Assembly (NCBI RefSeq): GCF_014698755.1
Contig: NZ_JACJTO010000003.1
Location: 1 to 64,000, forward strand
Direction of reading: 5' to 3'
From: Aphanizomenon flos-aquae FACHB-1287
GTDB taxonomy: Bacteria; Cyanobacteriota; Cyanobacteriia; Cyanobacteriales; Nostocaceae
Length of the DNA: 64,000 nt
The position numbers were made by a program, and so were the translations under genes. Under the pieces are notes generated by a model. The model saw only the letters and a list, made by a program, of their open reading frames with translations, was not told where the DNA came from and ran no database searches. This document shows positions 39,190-48,387 of this stretch, piece by piece (within the stretch, counting starts at the first letter, position 1; every line of letters begins with the position of its first letter).

Positions 39190-39243
39190 ATATTTAGCAT
39201 TAGCTCAAAAATTAAAGAGTTAAATATTGATCCTGATACTTGA
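39190..39243 (+). pseudogene. Uma2 C-terminal relic
   Basis: The short frame IFSISSKIKELNIDPDT-stop matches the conserved end of the long Uma2 forms (LEQKLRELGIEPDSL). Together with the relic at 35720 it shows at least four Uma2 copies once lay between the export genes. The rest of 39150-39370 contains only a 16-codon start-like frame (MITAQQIDEDVLYRGA). Confidence 0.5.
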
Positions 39244-39370
39244 TGACTAAGTGATCGCTAATAATGATATTATTTTCTGGGTTAGAGAAAATACAATGAT
39301 ATTATAATTTCTAAAAATGGTTATCACATAAATCAGGAGATGGGGAAAATGATTACAGCGCAACAAATAG

Positions 39371-40234
39371 ATGAAGATGTACTCTACCGTGGAGCTTAAA
39401 CGTAAGATAATCAAACTCAAGCGCATTCTACCAGTAGATGAAAAATGGTGGAGTAAATTCGACTTACTGAGAACTTTAGTCCGTCGGGATTTGGAAGCAA
39501 GGTATAAAGGTTCTGTACTAGGAAATTTGTGGCCTCTACTTAATCAGTTATCACAATTACTAATTTACACCTATGTATTTTCCGTAGTGCTGAAGGTGAA
39601 ACTGCACACTTTAAAGGGTTTACCAGAAAATAATTTTACCTTTGGTTTATGGCTATTTGCGGGGTTATTACCCTGGATTGCTTTTACAGGTGGACTTATG
39701 CAGTCTGCTGGTTCAGTAATAGGACAGCCGAATTTAGTTAAGAAGGTGGTATTTCCTCTGGCATTGTTACCTCTAGTGCCAATTTTATCAACGTTTATTG
39801 AAAGTTCCTTTGGTTTAATGGCGTTGATATTTTTCGTAGCTATCACGACTCATACTTTACATACTACCTTGGCTCTGTTACCCTTAGTTTGGCTGACACA
39901 GTTATTATTAACTGCTGGGTTGGGTTATTTGACAGCGGGGCTAACAGTGTTTTTGCGAGATATTCCGCAAACAATGGGAGTATTATTAAATGTGTGGATG
40001 TACTTGACACCAATTATCTATCCGGCTTCAGCAATTCCTGAAGCCTTCCGAAAATGGGTGTTTTGGTTAAATCCTATGGCAGCTATAGCGGAGGTTTATC
40101 GGGATATAGTTTTAGTGGGGGAGGTACAGCATTGGAGTGAGTGGGGTGTAGCTTCGGCGATATCAGTTATGATATTTTATTGTGGGTTTACAGTTTATAA
40201 GCGATTGCGTCCAGCATTTGCTGATGTATTATGA
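39371..40234 (+). CDS. ABC-2 type polysaccharide export permease (Wzm-like), copy 2
   Basis: 287 residues with six membrane helices. Features: LLRTLVRRDLEARYKGSVLG, WPLLNQLSQLLIYTYVFSVV, AGLTVFLRDIPQTMGVLLNV, MYLTPIIYPASAIP and NPMAAIAEVYRDIVL. It is clearly diverged from copy 1, so it is not a recent duplicate. It is followed 58 bases later by a Wzt-like ATPase, and together they should form an O-antigen/polysaccharide exporter. Confidence 0.9.
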   Translation: MKMYSTVELKRKIIKLKRILPVDEKWWSKFDLLRTLVRRDLEARYKGSVLGNLWPLLNQLSQLLIYTYVFSVVLKVKLHTLKGLPENNFTFGLWLFAGLLPWIAFTGGLMQSAGSVIGQPNLVKKVVFPLALLPLVPILSTFIESSFGLMALIFFVAITTHTLHTTLALLPLVWLTQLLLTAGLGYLTAGLTVFLRDIPQTMGVLLNVWMYLTPIIYPASAIPEAFRKWVFWLNPMAAIAEVYRDIVLVGEVQHWSEWGVASAISVMIFYCGFTVYKRLRPAFADVL

Positions 40235-40292
40235 ACATTGAGGATGGCACTGTGGTTATTATTTTGAATTTGTGAGGGTTAAAAGTAAAAGC

Positions 40293-41687
40293 ATGGGAGA
40301 AGAAATTGCAATTTCTCTGAAAAATGTATCAAAGTGCTTTAAGCGGTATGCCCGTCCTGTAGATAGGCTTAAAGAGTTGTTGTTGCCTGGAAAATCCTAT
40401 GCACAGGAGTTTTGGGCTTTACAGGATATTAACTTAGATATTTGTAAAGGTGAAACCTTTGGGATTATCGGACAAAATGGATCGGGTAAAAGTACACTTT
40501 TACAAATTATTGCAGGTACGCTAACACCAACTAGAGGACAAGTATTAGTTAATGGCAGAGTTTCGGCTTTACTAGAATTAGGGAGTGGGTTTAATCCTGA
40601 GTTTACTGGGAGGCAAAATGTATTCTTTAATGGACGTATTCTAGGTTTAAGTCAGGAAGAAATAGAAAATAAGTTTGATGATATAGCTGCTTTTGCCGAT
40701 ATTGGAGATTTTATTGATCAGCCGGTTAAAACTTATTCTAGTGGTATGTTTGTCAGGTTAGCTTTTGCTGTAGCGGTAAATGTTGAACCAGATATTTTAA
40801 TTGTTGATGAGGCTTTAGCCGTTGGTGACGGAATTTTTGTACATAAATGTATGGCAAAAATTAGGGATTTTCAAGATTTAGGAGGAACAATTCTATTTGT
40901 TTCTCATGATTTAAGTTCAGTATCTCGTCTTTGTTCTCAATCTGTATGGATAAATCATGGCAGTATTCTAGAACAAGGCATTCCGACTGATATTAGTAAG
41001 TTATACCAAGCATGGGTCTATGAAAAAATTAATAAAAGAATCAAAGAAGTTTCGGAATCAGAACCTAATGTACTAAATAAGAAAAACATAGTTAATAATA
41101 TTGAAACCGGCTTAGAATGTAAATTAAATAAACAGTCAGAGACATCTAATCAACAAAATGCCTTTACTGGTAATGATTACCTATCATTCCCTAATAACAA
41201 AAGATTTGGCACGGGAAAATGTGAAATTTTAAGCCTAGAAGTATTAAATTCTCAAAGTCAAAAAACGGGTTTTGTTATGCCTGATGACTGGTTAATACTT
41301 AAGACCAAGATTATCACTCATGATAATATTCATAACCCTATTTTTGGTATTACAATGTTTGATAGACTAAGAGTGCCTATGGCAGGATGGAACACAACAC
41401 AGTACAACTACCAGTTACCTAAATTTACAAAAAATCAATTAATTACTGTTAGTTTTAAGATCCACTGGCCTCATATTAAAAGCGATAGTTATTCGCTAGA
41501 ACCAGCAGTAGCAGATGGGAGTCAACATAATCATGAAATGATGGATTGGTTGTTAACTTGTATATCTATACAATCAGGGGTAACAGACTTAACTTTCGGA
41601 TTTATTAGGTTTACTGAAGTAGCTGTTCATCATACAGTTCAGGATTCTGTCGATAATGAGTTATTAAATCAGATATTAAGCACATGA
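40293..41687 (+). CDS. polysaccharide export ABC ATPase (Wzt-like) with C-terminal domain
   Basis: Energises export of a lipid-linked glycan with the upstream permease. The ABC domain has Walker A GQNGSGKST, the signature YSSGMFVRLAFA and Walker B ILIVDEALAVGD. The N-terminal region RYARPVDRLKELLLPGKSYA is typical of this group. Residues beyond ~240 form a linker and a beta-sandwich Wzt-C-like domain (about 300-460), which in known exporters recognises the modified end of the glycan chain. I use ATG 40293 (MGEEIAISLKNVSK); an in-frame GTG at 40272 would add seven residues. It overlaps the next methyltransferase by four bases. Confidence 0.92.
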   Translation: MGEEIAISLKNVSKCFKRYARPVDRLKELLLPGKSYAQEFWALQDINLDICKGETFGIIGQNGSGKSTLLQIIAGTLTPTRGQVLVNGRVSALLELGSGFNPEFTGRQNVFFNGRILGLSQEEIENKFDDIAAFADIGDFIDQPVKTYSSGMFVRLAFAVAVNVEPDILIVDEALAVGDGIFVHKCMAKIRDFQDLGGTILFVSHDLSSVSRLCSQSVWINHGSILEQGIPTDISKLYQAWVYEKINKRIKEVSESEPNVLNKKNIVNNIETGLECKLNKQSETSNQQNAFTGNDYLSFPNNKRFGTGKCEILSLEVLNSQSQKTGFVMPDDWLILKTKIITHDNIHNPIFGITMFDRLRVPMAGWNTTQYNYQLPKFTKNQLITVSFKIHWPHIKSDSYSLEPAVADGSQHNHEMMDWLLTCISIQSGVTDLTFGFIRFTEVAVHHTVQDSVDNELLNQILST

Positions 41688-42364
41688 TTTGTTATTGTTG
41701 TGGATCAAGTAGTTTTACAAGTGACAATGTTCTTTGGCAAGAATTGATTAATCAATGGCGCATATCAAATTATGAAGCTGAGTATATTAATAAACAACAA
41801 GGAAATAAATGCACAAAATGTCATTCTAATTTCCGATCAATTGCCTTAGCATTTGCAATCATGAAATCTTTCGATTACGTGGGATTATTTAAGGATTTTG
41901 TCAAAGAAGAGAGAATCCAAAATTTACGAATACTAGAAATTAATGAAGCTGGAAATTTAACACATTTTTTACAGCAAATACCTAACCATACTTTGAGTAT
42001 ATATCCAGAATCAGACATGATGAACATGAAATTTCCAGATATGTCTTTTGACTTAGTTCTACATTCAGATGTTTTAGAACATATTAAGTATCCAATTCGA
42101 GGACTGTCAGAATGTTATAGAATTTTAAAGCCGGGTGGGTACTGTGCTTTCACCATTCCCATGATTGTTGATAGACTCACTATATCAAGAGAAGGTATGC
42201 CTCCTAGTTATCATGGCTCAAGTGATAATCTGTCGGATGACTTAATAGTTCATACAGAGTACGGATGCGATAGTTGGAGACAGGTTATACAAGCTGGTTT
42301 TCAACAATGTAGACTGTTTTCTATTGACTATCCTTCATCACTGGCATTAGTAGCAGTAAAGTAA
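41684..42364 (+). CDS. SAM-dependent methyltransferase with N-terminal zinc-ribbon
   Basis: 226 residues. The first ~45 carry CYCCGSSS and CTKCHSNFRS, a likely zinc ribbon. A degenerate class I methyltransferase core follows (LRILEINEAGNLTHFLQQIP, MSFDLVLHSDVLEHIKYPIR and CYRILKPGGYCAFTIPM). The normal glycine-rich SAM loop is replaced by INEAGNL, so binding may be altered. It is coupled to the ATPase by ATGA and probably modifies a sugar or the growing glycan. A related gene is at 45658. Confidence 0.78.
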   Translation: MICYCCGSSSFTSDNVLWQELINQWRISNYEAEYINKQQGNKCTKCHSNFRSIALAFAIMKSFDYVGLFKDFVKEERIQNLRILEINEAGNLTHFLQQIPNHTLSIYPESDMMNMKFPDMSFDLVLHSDVLEHIKYPIRGLSECYRILKPGGYCAFTIPMIVDRLTISREGMPPSYHGSSDNLSDDLIVHTEYGCDSWRQVIQAGFQQCRLFSIDYPSSLALVAVK

Positions 42365-42393
42365 TAATAAATGCAGACATTTTAGAGATTAGT

Positions 42394-43347
42394 ATGAAAT
42401 TTACAGGTGAAAGATACATTCCCTCTGTTGATGGACAAATCAAATATGAGCATCTACATCGGTATGCGGTGTGCTTTGATTTTATAGTTGATAAAACTGT
42501 CTTAGATATTGCCTCCGGTGAAGGATATGGTTCTGCTTTATTGGCTAAATTAGCAAAGTCTGTAGTTGGAGTAGATATTAGTGTTGATACTGTTGAGTAC
42601 GCATCTCGAGCATATCAAAACTGTGAGAACCTTAAGTTTATGGTCGGTTCATGCGAATCTATACCATTACCGGAAAAATCTATTGATGTAGTAGTATCTT
42701 TTGAAACTATTGAGCATCATGATCAACATGAAAGGATGATGCAGGAGATTCAAAGGGTTTTAAAACCAGGGGGGATATTAATTATTTCTTCTCCTAATCG
42801 TCTAACTTATTCCGATGAGACAAATTATTCAAATCCCTTTCATGTTAAAGAACTTTATTACGATGAATTAGTTAATTTAATGAATAAACATTTTCAATAT
42901 AGTAAAGTATATGGGCAAAGATTGGGTATAGGATCTTTTATTTTTCCTTTAGAAAATGCGGAAGCAAAAAATATTAAAGCTTATACAGGGGATATAAATA
43001 ATTTAAGTCAAAAAATTTGCAGTTTGAAATCCCCTATATATTTTGTGGCTATATGTTCTGATAAGTTAGAGAAAATACAAACTCCTGTGGAATCTTTATA
43101 TATTGATGAATCTGATGATTTACTAAAATTTTTTGAAAGTAAATTGGAACAATCACAATTACAACAAATCCAAGCAGAATTAGAGCGATCATATCGGGAA
43201 TGGCAGGAAACTCAAAGACTTCTCCAACAAGCTCAAACTGAATGGCAAGAAGCTCAAAACATTATTCAAGCAATGGAATCTAGCAAATTTTGGAAAATTC
43301 GTCAATTTTGGTTTAAACTGAAACAAATATTTAGAATTGGACATTAA
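42394..43347 (+). CDS. SAM-dependent methyltransferase with coiled-coil tail
   Basis: 317 residues. A class I methyltransferase domain (~1-210) opens MKFTGERYIPSVDGQIKYEH and has motif I VLDIASGEGYGS, the acidic residue after strand 2 in VVGVDIS, and VSFETIEHHDQHERMM. The C-terminal ~80 residues are a coiled coil (QAELERSYREWQETQRLLQQ) ending in SSKFWKIRQFWFKLKQ. That ending is common in polysaccharide-cluster methyltransferases and glycosyltransferases. It lies between two other cluster genes with short gaps. Confidence 0.88.
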   Translation: MKFTGERYIPSVDGQIKYEHLHRYAVCFDFIVDKTVLDIASGEGYGSALLAKLAKSVVGVDISVDTVEYASRAYQNCENLKFMVGSCESIPLPEKSIDVVVSFETIEHHDQHERMMQEIQRVLKPGGILIISSPNRLTYSDETNYSNPFHVKELYYDELVNLMNKHFQYSKVYGQRLGIGSFIFPLENAEAKNIKAYTGDINNLSQKICSLKSPIYFVAICSDKLEKIQTPVESLYIDESDDLLKFFESKLEQSQLQQIQAELERSYREWQETQRLLQQAQTEWQEAQNIIQAMESSKFWKIRQFWFKLKQIFRIGH

Positions 43348-43350
43348 TCA

Positions 43351-45633
43351 ATGTTGGTTAATTTTCACTTTATTCAATTAAGGGAGTTTATGAAATTCAT
43401 GAATCAAGAGTATTTGCAAAAATTACTAGTAAAACAAGAAGAATTGAAACAAAGTCAAACTTTACTATTACAAATTCAGCTTGAATTAAAGCAAAAATTT
43501 ATGGCTACTGAAATCAAGAAAATTAGTAAAATTCAAAGAGCATGGATGATTTTCAAAGAAGAGGGTATAAGAAGCTTTCTTAAAAAACTAACTAATAAAA
43601 TTAAACAGAGTTTTAACTTATCAAAATATGGAGCTATTAATGATTTAGAAAAAATAAGAAAATATACAGCGCTTGATACTCCTAAAAAAATAAAATTTAA
43701 CTTTCCTGATGATCCATCTCCCCAAGTATCAATTATTATACCCGTTTATAATAAATTTCTTTATACTTTTAATGCTTTAAAAGCTTTACAAAATCAATCA
43801 TCAAACTTAGTTAGCTTTGAGGTTATTGTCGTTGATGATAATTCAACTGACGAAACTAAAGAGTATTTAAGTTATTCATCAAATATTCAGCTTATAGTTA
43901 ATGAGCAGAATCTTGGTTTTATTCGTTCTTGTAATCGTGGTGCTGCAACAGCAAAAGGTGAGTTTTTATGTTTTTTAAATAATGATACTCAGGTGTTGCC
44001 TGGATGGTTAGAAAATTTAGTTGCAGTAATCACACAAGATCATGAAGTAGGTGCTGTTGGTTCAAAGTTAATTTATGCAAATGGTAGACTTCAAGAAGCG
44101 GGAGGAATTATTTGGCAAGATGCCTCTGGCTGGAATTATGGGAGATTAGAACATCCTGATCAGCCTGAGTATAATTATGTAAGACAGGTTGATTATTGTT
44201 CAGGGGCAAGTTTACTAGTTAGATCCGAAATCTTCAACAAGTTGGGTGGTTTCTCAGAGGAGTTTCTACCTGCATATTATGAAGATACTGATTTATGTTT
44301 TGCTATTCGAGAATTGGGATACAAGGTTATATACCAGCCGAAATCCCAATTAATTCATTATGAAGGAATTACTTCTGGTACTAGTTTAGAAAGTGGTATT
44401 AAGAGCTATCAAAAAGCCAATCGTTATAAATTTTTGCTTAAATGGCAAGATCAATTACAGCATTATCTTACTCCCGAAGCAGAAAACGCGGAGTTGGCAG
44501 CTAGAATATTACAAGGAAACAAAACTATTTTGATAATAGATAGTTATGTCCCTTTGCATGATCAAGAGTCGGGTTCTTACAGACTATTTAATATAATTCA
44601 AATTCTTATCAACCTTGGATATTTTGTAATTTTTCTCCCAGATAATGGCTTTGCTCAAGAACCCTACACATCGGAACTACAAAATCTCGGTGTTGAAGTG
44701 TTATATGCTACGCATCAACAACCTAATTTAGAAGATCAGTTGATTAAACGACTAAAACTAATTGACATTGCTTGGATATGCCGACCTGAGTTATGTAGTA
44801 AGTATATAAATATAATCAGAAGAAAGTCGAAAATAAATATTATTTATGATACAGTAGATTTACATTTTTTACGGATAAAACGAGAACAAGAGTTAATACC
44901 TCAGAGCGATAGGAATTCTAGCTTACCATCTTGGGAAGAACTGCGAGACATGGAATTAAATATGGCTAGGATAGCTAATTCAACAGTTGTTGTTACAGAT
45001 GTTGAGAAAAAGATTTTAGAGGATTTCTGTATCAGTAATGTTTTCGTTGTACCGAATATACACCACCAATATCAAGGAAAGTTACCAGATTTTGAGCAGA
45101 GAAATGGTTTATTATTTATTGGTGGCTACAGGCATCCACCCAATGTAGATGCAGTAATTTGGATGTGTAGGGAAATTATGCCTTTAATTTGGCAGAAACA
45201 ACCTAATATCAAGATTACTTTATTAGGCAGTAATCCACCAACAAAAATAAAAAATTTAGCAAGGGATGAGCGAATCGAAGTTCCTGGATATATTCAAGAT
45301 GTAGAACCATATTTTTTGAAGAGTCGCGTTTTCGTTGCACCTTTAAGATATGGTGCTGGTATGAAAGGTAAAATTGGTCATAGTCTTTCCTATGGTTTGC
45401 CAACAGTAACAACATCTATTGGTGCAGAGGGAATGGGATTAACTCATGATTCCGATGTTTTAATAGCTGATGAAGTTAAAGATTTTGTTCAATTCGTTTT
45501 AATGGTTTATAATAACTATGAACTTTGGTCTTTACTCTCTCGTAATTCTTTAAATCTAATTAATCAATATAGCCCACAAGCGATGAAATCAGTTTTAAGG
45601 CAATTACTTGAATTTATGGATAGTGATAATTAA
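43351..45633 (+). CDS. bifunctional GT2-GT4 glycosyltransferase
   Basis: Large protein of 760 residues with two glycosyltransferase modules. Residues ~125-360 are a GT2 (GT-A) domain: QVSIIIPVYNKFLYTFNALK, VVDDNSTDET, FLNNDTQVLPGW with the DxD-like site, and ASLLVRSEIF ... YYEDTDLCF. Residues ~395-755 are a GT-B domain (LFIGGYRHPPNVDAVIWM, YGAGMKGKIGHSLSYGLPTV). It probably adds two sugars in sequence to the surface glycan. The N-terminal ~120 residues are helical. The start might instead be Met14 (MKFMNQEY). Confidence 0.85.
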   Translation: MLVNFHFIQLREFMKFMNQEYLQKLLVKQEELKQSQTLLLQIQLELKQKFMATEIKKISKIQRAWMIFKEEGIRSFLKKLTNKIKQSFNLSKYGAINDLEKIRKYTALDTPKKIKFNFPDDPSPQVSIIIPVYNKFLYTFNALKALQNQSSNLVSFEVIVVDDNSTDETKEYLSYSSNIQLIVNEQNLGFIRSCNRGAATAKGEFLCFLNNDTQVLPGWLENLVAVITQDHEVGAVGSKLIYANGRLQEAGGIIWQDASGWNYGRLEHPDQPEYNYVRQVDYCSGASLLVRSEIFNKLGGFSEEFLPAYYEDTDLCFAIRELGYKVIYQPKSQLIHYEGITSGTSLESGIKSYQKANRYKFLLKWQDQLQHYLTPEAENAELAARILQGNKTILIIDSYVPLHDQESGSYRLFNIIQILINLGYFVIFLPDNGFAQEPYTSELQNLGVEVLYATHQQPNLEDQLIKRLKLIDIAWICRPELCSKYINIIRRKSKINIIYDTVDLHFLRIKREQELIPQSDRNSSLPSWEELRDMELNMARIANSTVVVTDVEKKILEDFCISNVFVVPNIHHQYQGKLPDFEQRNGLLFIGGYRHPPNVDAVIWMCREIMPLIWQKQPNIKITLLGSNPPTKIKNLARDERIEVPGYIQDVEPYFLKSRVFVAPLRYGAGMKGKIGHSLSYGLPTVTTSIGAEGMGLTHDSDVLIADEVKDFVQFVLMVYNNYELWSLLSRNSLNLINQYSPQAMKSVLRQLLEFMDSDN

Positions 45634-45657
45634 TAAAAACAAAGGTATAATTTAGTC

Positions 45658-46500
45658 ATGAATAGTTTATTAAATGAATTTCAGATTTATCCTTTAGTCC
45701 AAACTAAAAATAGTTGGGTTGATAAGTTTGCTTTAAAATATACCTACACTTTAGGTTTTTGTCCAATATGCGGTCAACTAACTATATTCCTAGTATTTAA
45801 TGATAATTTAAGGGAATCGGGAAGATGTATAGTTTGTCATTCTACAAATCGAAATCGACAAATGGCAGTGATACTTTTGGGTGCAATTGAAGAAGTTAAA
45901 GGACTTAAATTTAGAAGCATCAAGGATTTTGTTGCAAAAGCCCATCGCCTAGAACAACTAGCTGATTTTAAAATTTATAATACAGAAACTACAGGGTGTT
46001 TACATAATCTCTTAAAGGAATTACCTAATTATACAGCAAGTGAATATTTAAGTATGGAATACACAAGCGGAGAAGTAATTAATGGTATCCTGCATCAAGA
46101 TTTAACAAAAACTTCTTTTGCTGATAATTCATTTGATGTAGTGCTGAGTAGTGATGTATTTGAACATATTCCCAAGCCCTATGAAGGTTTCCAGGAAATT
46201 TACCGTATCCTCAAATGTGGAGGTAGGCATATTTTTACAGTACCTTTTTATAGTGATCGGTATCAAGATGAAGTTAGATGTAAATTGCAAGAAGATGGTT
46301 CCATACATCATATTTTACCGCCTGTTTATCATGGTGATCCTATACGAACAGAAGGCATTTTAGTTTATGTCATTTTTTCCCTAGAGATGCTGGTTAAGTT
46401 AAGTAATTTTGGATACAATTCTAGAATGTATAATGTTAAAAATTATTGGTATGGTATTTTGGGGTATAGTGCTATAGTTTTTGATACGGTCAAAATATAA
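45658..46500 (+). CDS. zinc-ribbon SAM-dependent methyltransferase
   Basis: 280 residues, related to the gene at 41684. The N-terminal CPICGQLTIF ... CIVCHSTNRNRQMA gives four cysteines for a zinc ribbon. The methyltransferase part shows NSFDVVLSSDVFEHIPKPYE and IYRILKCGGRHIFTVPFYSD. The SAM loop is again not canonical. It probably modifies a sugar in the same glycan pathway. The gene follows the fused glycosyltransferase by 24 bases. Confidence 0.78.
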   Translation: MNSLLNEFQIYPLVQTKNSWVDKFALKYTYTLGFCPICGQLTIFLVFNDNLRESGRCIVCHSTNRNRQMAVILLGAIEEVKGLKFRSIKDFVAKAHRLEQLADFKIYNTETTGCLHNLLKELPNYTASEYLSMEYTSGEVINGILHQDLTKTSFADNSFDVVLSSDVFEHIPKPYEGFQEIYRILKCGGRHIFTVPFYSDRYQDEVRCKLQEDGSIHHILPPVYHGDPIRTEGILVYVIFSLEMLVKLSNFGYNSRMYNVKNYWYGILGYSAIVFDTVKI

Positions 46501-46559
46501 TTTAATTAAAATTTGAAGAAAAATCCGACTGATTGACTTACTTTCAGTAATTGATAAAA

Positions 46560-46806
46560 ATGCAAACAACTGAAAAAATTGCTATTTTTTAGCTACCTAC
46601 AATCCTAATTTAGGATATTTCCAAAAAAAGATACAATCAATAAAAAATCAAACTTATCAAAATTATATTTGTCACATTGTTGATGACTATCTCAAATGAA
46701 GTATCAAATAGCTATTCAAAAAATTATTGGGGAAGACACACGATTTATTTGCCATTTTCATAATCAAAATTTTAATCATTACTATAACTTTGAAAGTTTT
46801 ATTTGA
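46560..46806 (+). pseudogene. GT2 glycosyltransferase, frameshifted and truncated
   Basis: The start reads MQTTEKIAIF. A lost base in a T-run breaks the frame, and it resumes as LATYNPNLGYFQKKIQSIKN, then QTYQNYICHIVDDY. A second shift brings YQIAIQKIIGEDTRFICHFH. This is the N-terminal ~80 residues of a family-2 glycosyltransferase with no downstream part. It accounts for most of the 336-base gap before the next gene. Confidence 0.8.
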
Positions 46807-46836
46807 TATTCATAAATTGAAAAATTTCTTATTTCT

Positions 46837-47685
46837 ATGATCTATTTTTTAACAGTTAACTATTATTCTACATATCTTATCAAGAAATTAATAAATTCTG
46901 TAAGATCTTCTCAAGATGATAACTACCAAATTATTATCATTAATAACTCTCCTGACGATAATTCAATTTATCAACTAAAAAATCAATCAACAATAATTAT
47001 TGAATCAGAAAATAATCTTGGTTTTGGTGGAGGTTGTAATTTAGGTTTACAATGGATTTACAATCAAGATAAACAAGGAATAGTTTGGATAATTAATCCA
47101 GATGCTTATTTACCAGAAAATACTTTAGAAAAAGCTCAATTGTTTTTTAATCGATATCCAGAATTATCAATTTTAGGGACAATTGTTTATACTCCTGAAC
47201 AGAAAATTTGGTTTGCTGGTGGTCGCTTTATTCCTGAAAATGGCGCAATTTTAGAAGTAGATTTATTAACTAATAACGACACGGATTATATTAATTGTGA
47301 TTGGGTTTCAGGATGTAGTATAATAATTAATTTAAAGAATTTTTCTAAATGTCCTTTATTTGATCATGCTTATTTTTTATATTATGAAGATTTTGATTTT
47401 TGCAGACGTTATGCTAATCAAGGACATTTAATAGCCATTACTAAACAATTAAGTGTCCTACATGAACCATCATCAATTACTAATAGAAATATTTTAACAA
47501 AAATTAGATATAGTACCTATAGTTATTTATTCACAATTAATAGATATACAAATAAATCAATTTTTACTATGAGATTTATTATGCAAATCATCAAAGCAAC
47601 AATGGGATTAATTATAAAACCACAAGCTGCATTAGGAAAAATTTATGGTATATATGATTATATGAGAAATCAGCAACATCATTAA
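46837..47685 (+). CDS. GT2 family glycosyltransferase (rhamnosyltransferase-like)
   Basis: 282 residues, a complete GT-A domain: FLTVNYYSTYLIKKLINSVR, IIIINNSPDDNSI, NLGFGGGCNLGLQWIY, WIINPDAYLPENTL with the DxD-type site, WVSGCSIIIN and AYFLYYEDFDFCRRYANQG with the catalytic Asp. Similar proteins transfer rhamnose or other sugars in O-antigen-like chains. The gene is very AT-rich. It ends the contiguous glycan-gene run. Confidence 0.87.
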   Translation: MIYFLTVNYYSTYLIKKLINSVRSSQDDNYQIIIINNSPDDNSIYQLKNQSTIIIESENNLGFGGGCNLGLQWIYNQDKQGIVWIINPDAYLPENTLEKAQLFFNRYPELSILGTIVYTPEQKIWFAGGRFIPENGAILEVDLLTNNDTDYINCDWVSGCSIIINLKNFSKCPLFDHAYFLYYEDFDFCRRYANQGHLIAITKQLSVLHEPSSITNRNILTKIRYSTYSYLFTINRYTNKSIFTMRFIMQIIKATMGLIIKPQAALGKIYGIYDYMRNQQHH

Positions 47686-47811
47686 CAGCAAGGTTTAAAA
47701 GGACATTGTTTGGATGGTAGACTCGTGCAAAAATATCCGTAAATGAAGGAGAAGAAATAAAACTAAATCTTAAAATACAAATGATTTTTAACTCATATTC
47801 ACACAAAAACA

Positions 47812-47958
47812 ATGGCAAAAGATGTTTTTCACCAACAGGTAAAAAATGCTTTAATAAAAGAAGGATGGAATATTACCCATGACCCCTTAACCATTCGCAT
47901 TAGTGAAGCAGTTAAACTTGATCCTCAACAGGAGGAAGTTCGACAATGGATAAAATAG
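47812..47958 (+). pseudogene. XisH with large internal in-frame deletion
   Basis: 48 codons. MAKDVFHQQVKNALIKEGWN followed by ITHDPLTIRISEAVK is the N-terminus of XisH. It then jumps straight to LDPQQEEVRQWIK, resembling the C-terminal end. About 90 central residues, including the predicted nuclease core, are missing. XisH and XisI are named for fdxN-element excision control in Anabaena, but occur in many copies in cyanobacteria. The xisI start lies inside its last codons, as in intact pairs. Confidence 0.8.
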
Positions 47959-48281
47959 AAAAGTATAGACAATTTATCACACAAATTTTAACAGAACACT
48001 CGCAGATTTGTACCACAAATGATACAGTCAAAGCACAACTAATATTTGATAGTGAACATGACCATTATCAACTCAATTATATCGGATGGCAAGGCGATAA
48101 ACGAGTGTTTGGACCAGTGATGCACTTTGACATTGAAGACGGCAAAATTTGGATTCAGTACAACGGAACTGAAGAATCTATAGCTGAAAGATTAGTGCAA
48201 ATGGGTGTACCAAATTCAGATATTGTCCTTGGTTTTCATTCTGCTTTTAAACGGCAATTTACACCTTATGCAGTACAGTAA
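47946..48281 (+). CDS. xisI: XisI family protein
   Basis: 111 residues matching XisI: MDKIEKYRQFITQILTEHSQ, FDSEHDHYQLNYIGWQGDKR, VFGPVMHFDIEDGKIWIQYN, then FHSAFKRQFTPYA. It is complete, whereas its usual partner XisH has lost its core. XisI is thought to act with XisH. No excision element borders were seen here. The overlap with xisH (13 bases) suggests translational coupling. Confidence 0.9.
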   Translation: MDKIEKYRQFITQILTEHSQICTTNDTVKAQLIFDSEHDHYQLNYIGWQGDKRVFGPVMHFDIEDGKIWIQYNGTEESIAERLVQMGVPNSDIVLGFHSAFKRQFTPYAVQ

Positions 48282-48387
48282 GATCCTACGCGCTAAAAAT
48301 GAGAAATGCAATTTTCATAAAATGAATAATGAAAAATAACAAATTAAAAGTTATAATCTTTATAGAACTTATGAGAAAAATAGAGCA

